Shown here piece by piece: positions 6,498 to 6,596 of a stretch of DNA of 6,596 nt; the first letter of the stretch is position 1; each line of letters opens with the position of its first letter. The stretch comes from an uncultured Pseudorhodobacter sp. (lineage in GTDB: Bacteria > Pseudomonadota > Alphaproteobacteria > Rhodobacterales > Rhodobacteraceae): NCBI GenBank assembly GCA_945952425.1, contig CAMFIX010000173.1:1-6596 (forward strand), in the 5' to 3' direction. A model generated the notes under the pieces. That model searched no databases. It was not told the origin of the DNA and saw only the letters and a program-made list of their open reading frames with translations. A program made the translations under genes and the position numbers.

Positions 6498-6501
6498 CCC
6501 C

Positions 6502-6540
6502 ATGCAGACCCTTATCCTCGGCATCGGCAACCTGCTCCTG
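6502..6540 (+). CDS. Probable [NiFe]-hydrogenase maturation endopeptidase (HupD/HyaD-like), first 12-13 codons only
   Basis: The readable protein is MQTLILGIGNLL(L). It matches the opening beta strand and glycine motif of the M52 hydrogenase maturation proteases (V/L-x-G-I/L-G-N-x-L), which remove the C-terminal peptide from a hydrogenase large subunit after the nickel has been inserted; the family's first nickel-binding Asp/Glu should follow just downstream. It has a strong ribosome binding site and a candidate sigma-54 promoter, and it is transcribed away from hupT. The gene is cut by adapter sequence: the last CTG (6538-6540) may itself be adapter. A reading frame continuing to a TGA at 6556-6558 is artificial and should not be annotated as the C-terminus. 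HupV has no peptide to remove, so the target would be HupL or another large subunit. The short match leaves family assignment uncertain. Confidence 0.5.
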
Positions 6541-6596
6541 CCTCTTATACACATCTGACGCTGCCGACGATATGAAGTGTGTAGATATCGGTGGTC
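6538..6596 (+). other. Illumina Nextera adapter contamination (not genomic)
   Basis: 6538-6556 reads CTGCCTCTTATACACATCT, the 19-base Tn5 mosaic end with one mismatch (C for T at 6541). 6557-6570 (GACGCTGCCGACGA) is the rest of the Nextera read-1 adapter. 6571-6578 (TATGAAGT) sits where the 8-base i5 index belongs. 6579-6596 (GTGTAGATATCGGTGGTC) is the reverse complement of the P5 end with one mismatch at 6587. The order and spacing match a read running through a short insert into its adapter. Genomic sequence therefore ends at 6537-6540. Confidence 0.97.

Larger units (their letters stand above)
6235..6501. promoter_or_regulatory. Divergent intergenic region between hupT and the maturation protease gene
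   Basis: No gene is visible in these 267 bases. The region is relatively A/T-richer than the coding DNA and has several structured elements: a sigma-54-type -24/-12 pair facing right (6404-6418), a GTGGAA/TTCCAC palindrome at 6340-6358 with an inverted copy at 6455-6464, and three copies of GCAAATCC. I do not see a convincing sigma-70 promoter for hupT on the minus strand; in related bacteria the hupTUV genes are expressed weakly and constitutively. Control of both directions from this gap is inferred from layout. Confidence 0.6.

Noticed and set aside
5041..6558. Plus-strand open frame of 505 codons opposite hupT, running into the right end
   Set aside because: Antisense shadow of hupT. Its last residues come from adapter sequence, and it only happens to share the frame of the true small start at 6502.
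6541..6558. Apparent C-terminus PLIHI and stop codon of the rightward gene
   Set aside because: These codons are the transposon end of the Nextera adapter, so the stop is artificial and not a natural truncation.
1..6596. Search for tRNA, rRNA, CRISPR arrays, insertion sequences or phage genes
   Set aside because: No cloverleaf-like sequence, regularly spaced repeats, transposase frame or terminal repeats could be seen; nearly all the genomic sequence is accounted for by the five leftward genes and two control regions.

Overview
The window is a high-G+C stretch of an [NiFe]-hydrogenase (hup/hyp) locus. Gene order and protein sequence point to a photosynthetic-type alphaproteobacterium of the Rhodobacterales (Rhodobacter/Cereibacter-like). 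The organism is inferred from gene order (hupT-hupU-hupV-hypF-hupS, as known for Rhodobacter capsulatus) and base composition, not from a search.

Five genes run leftwards on the minus strand. In transcription order they are: hupT (6234-4966), a soluble PAS/histidine kinase; hupU (4969-4013) and hupV (4016-2622), the small and large subunits of the cytoplasmic H2-sensing (regulatory) hydrogenase; hypF (2559-394), which starts the synthesis of the active-site cyanide ligands; and the beginning of hupS (226 to the left edge), the Tat-exported small subunit of the energy-conserving uptake hydrogenase. hupT/hupU and hupU/hupV overlap by ATGA, so the three sensor genes look translationally coupled. 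A 62-base gap with a very strong G/C hairpin separates hupV from hypF. A 167-base gap with an AT-rich palindrome lies before hupS and should carry the uptake-hydrogenase promoter.

Functionally, HupUV detects H2 and controls the kinase activity of HupT, which acts on an NtrC-type response regulator (HupR/HoxA) not present here. That regulator governs expression of the hupSL operon. HypF serves maturation of both the sensor and the uptake enzyme. The sensor keeps the known marks of its class: no signal peptide, no cleavable C-terminus, and bulky gas-channel residues. HupS has the CTCC motif of oxygen-tolerant uptake hydrogenases.

Right of hupT is a 267-base divergent intergenic region (6235-6501) with several repeated short motifs and a good sigma-54 -24/-12 element. 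It points to a rightward gene with a strong ribosome binding site whose first 12-13 codons resemble a hydrogenase maturation endopeptidase (HupD/HyaD family). That gene is cut off because about the last 59 bases (6538-6596) are not genomic: they match the Illumina Nextera transposon end, an index and the start of the P5 adapter. No completely new system is visible; the parts most worth a second look are the divergent control region and the truncated protease gene.
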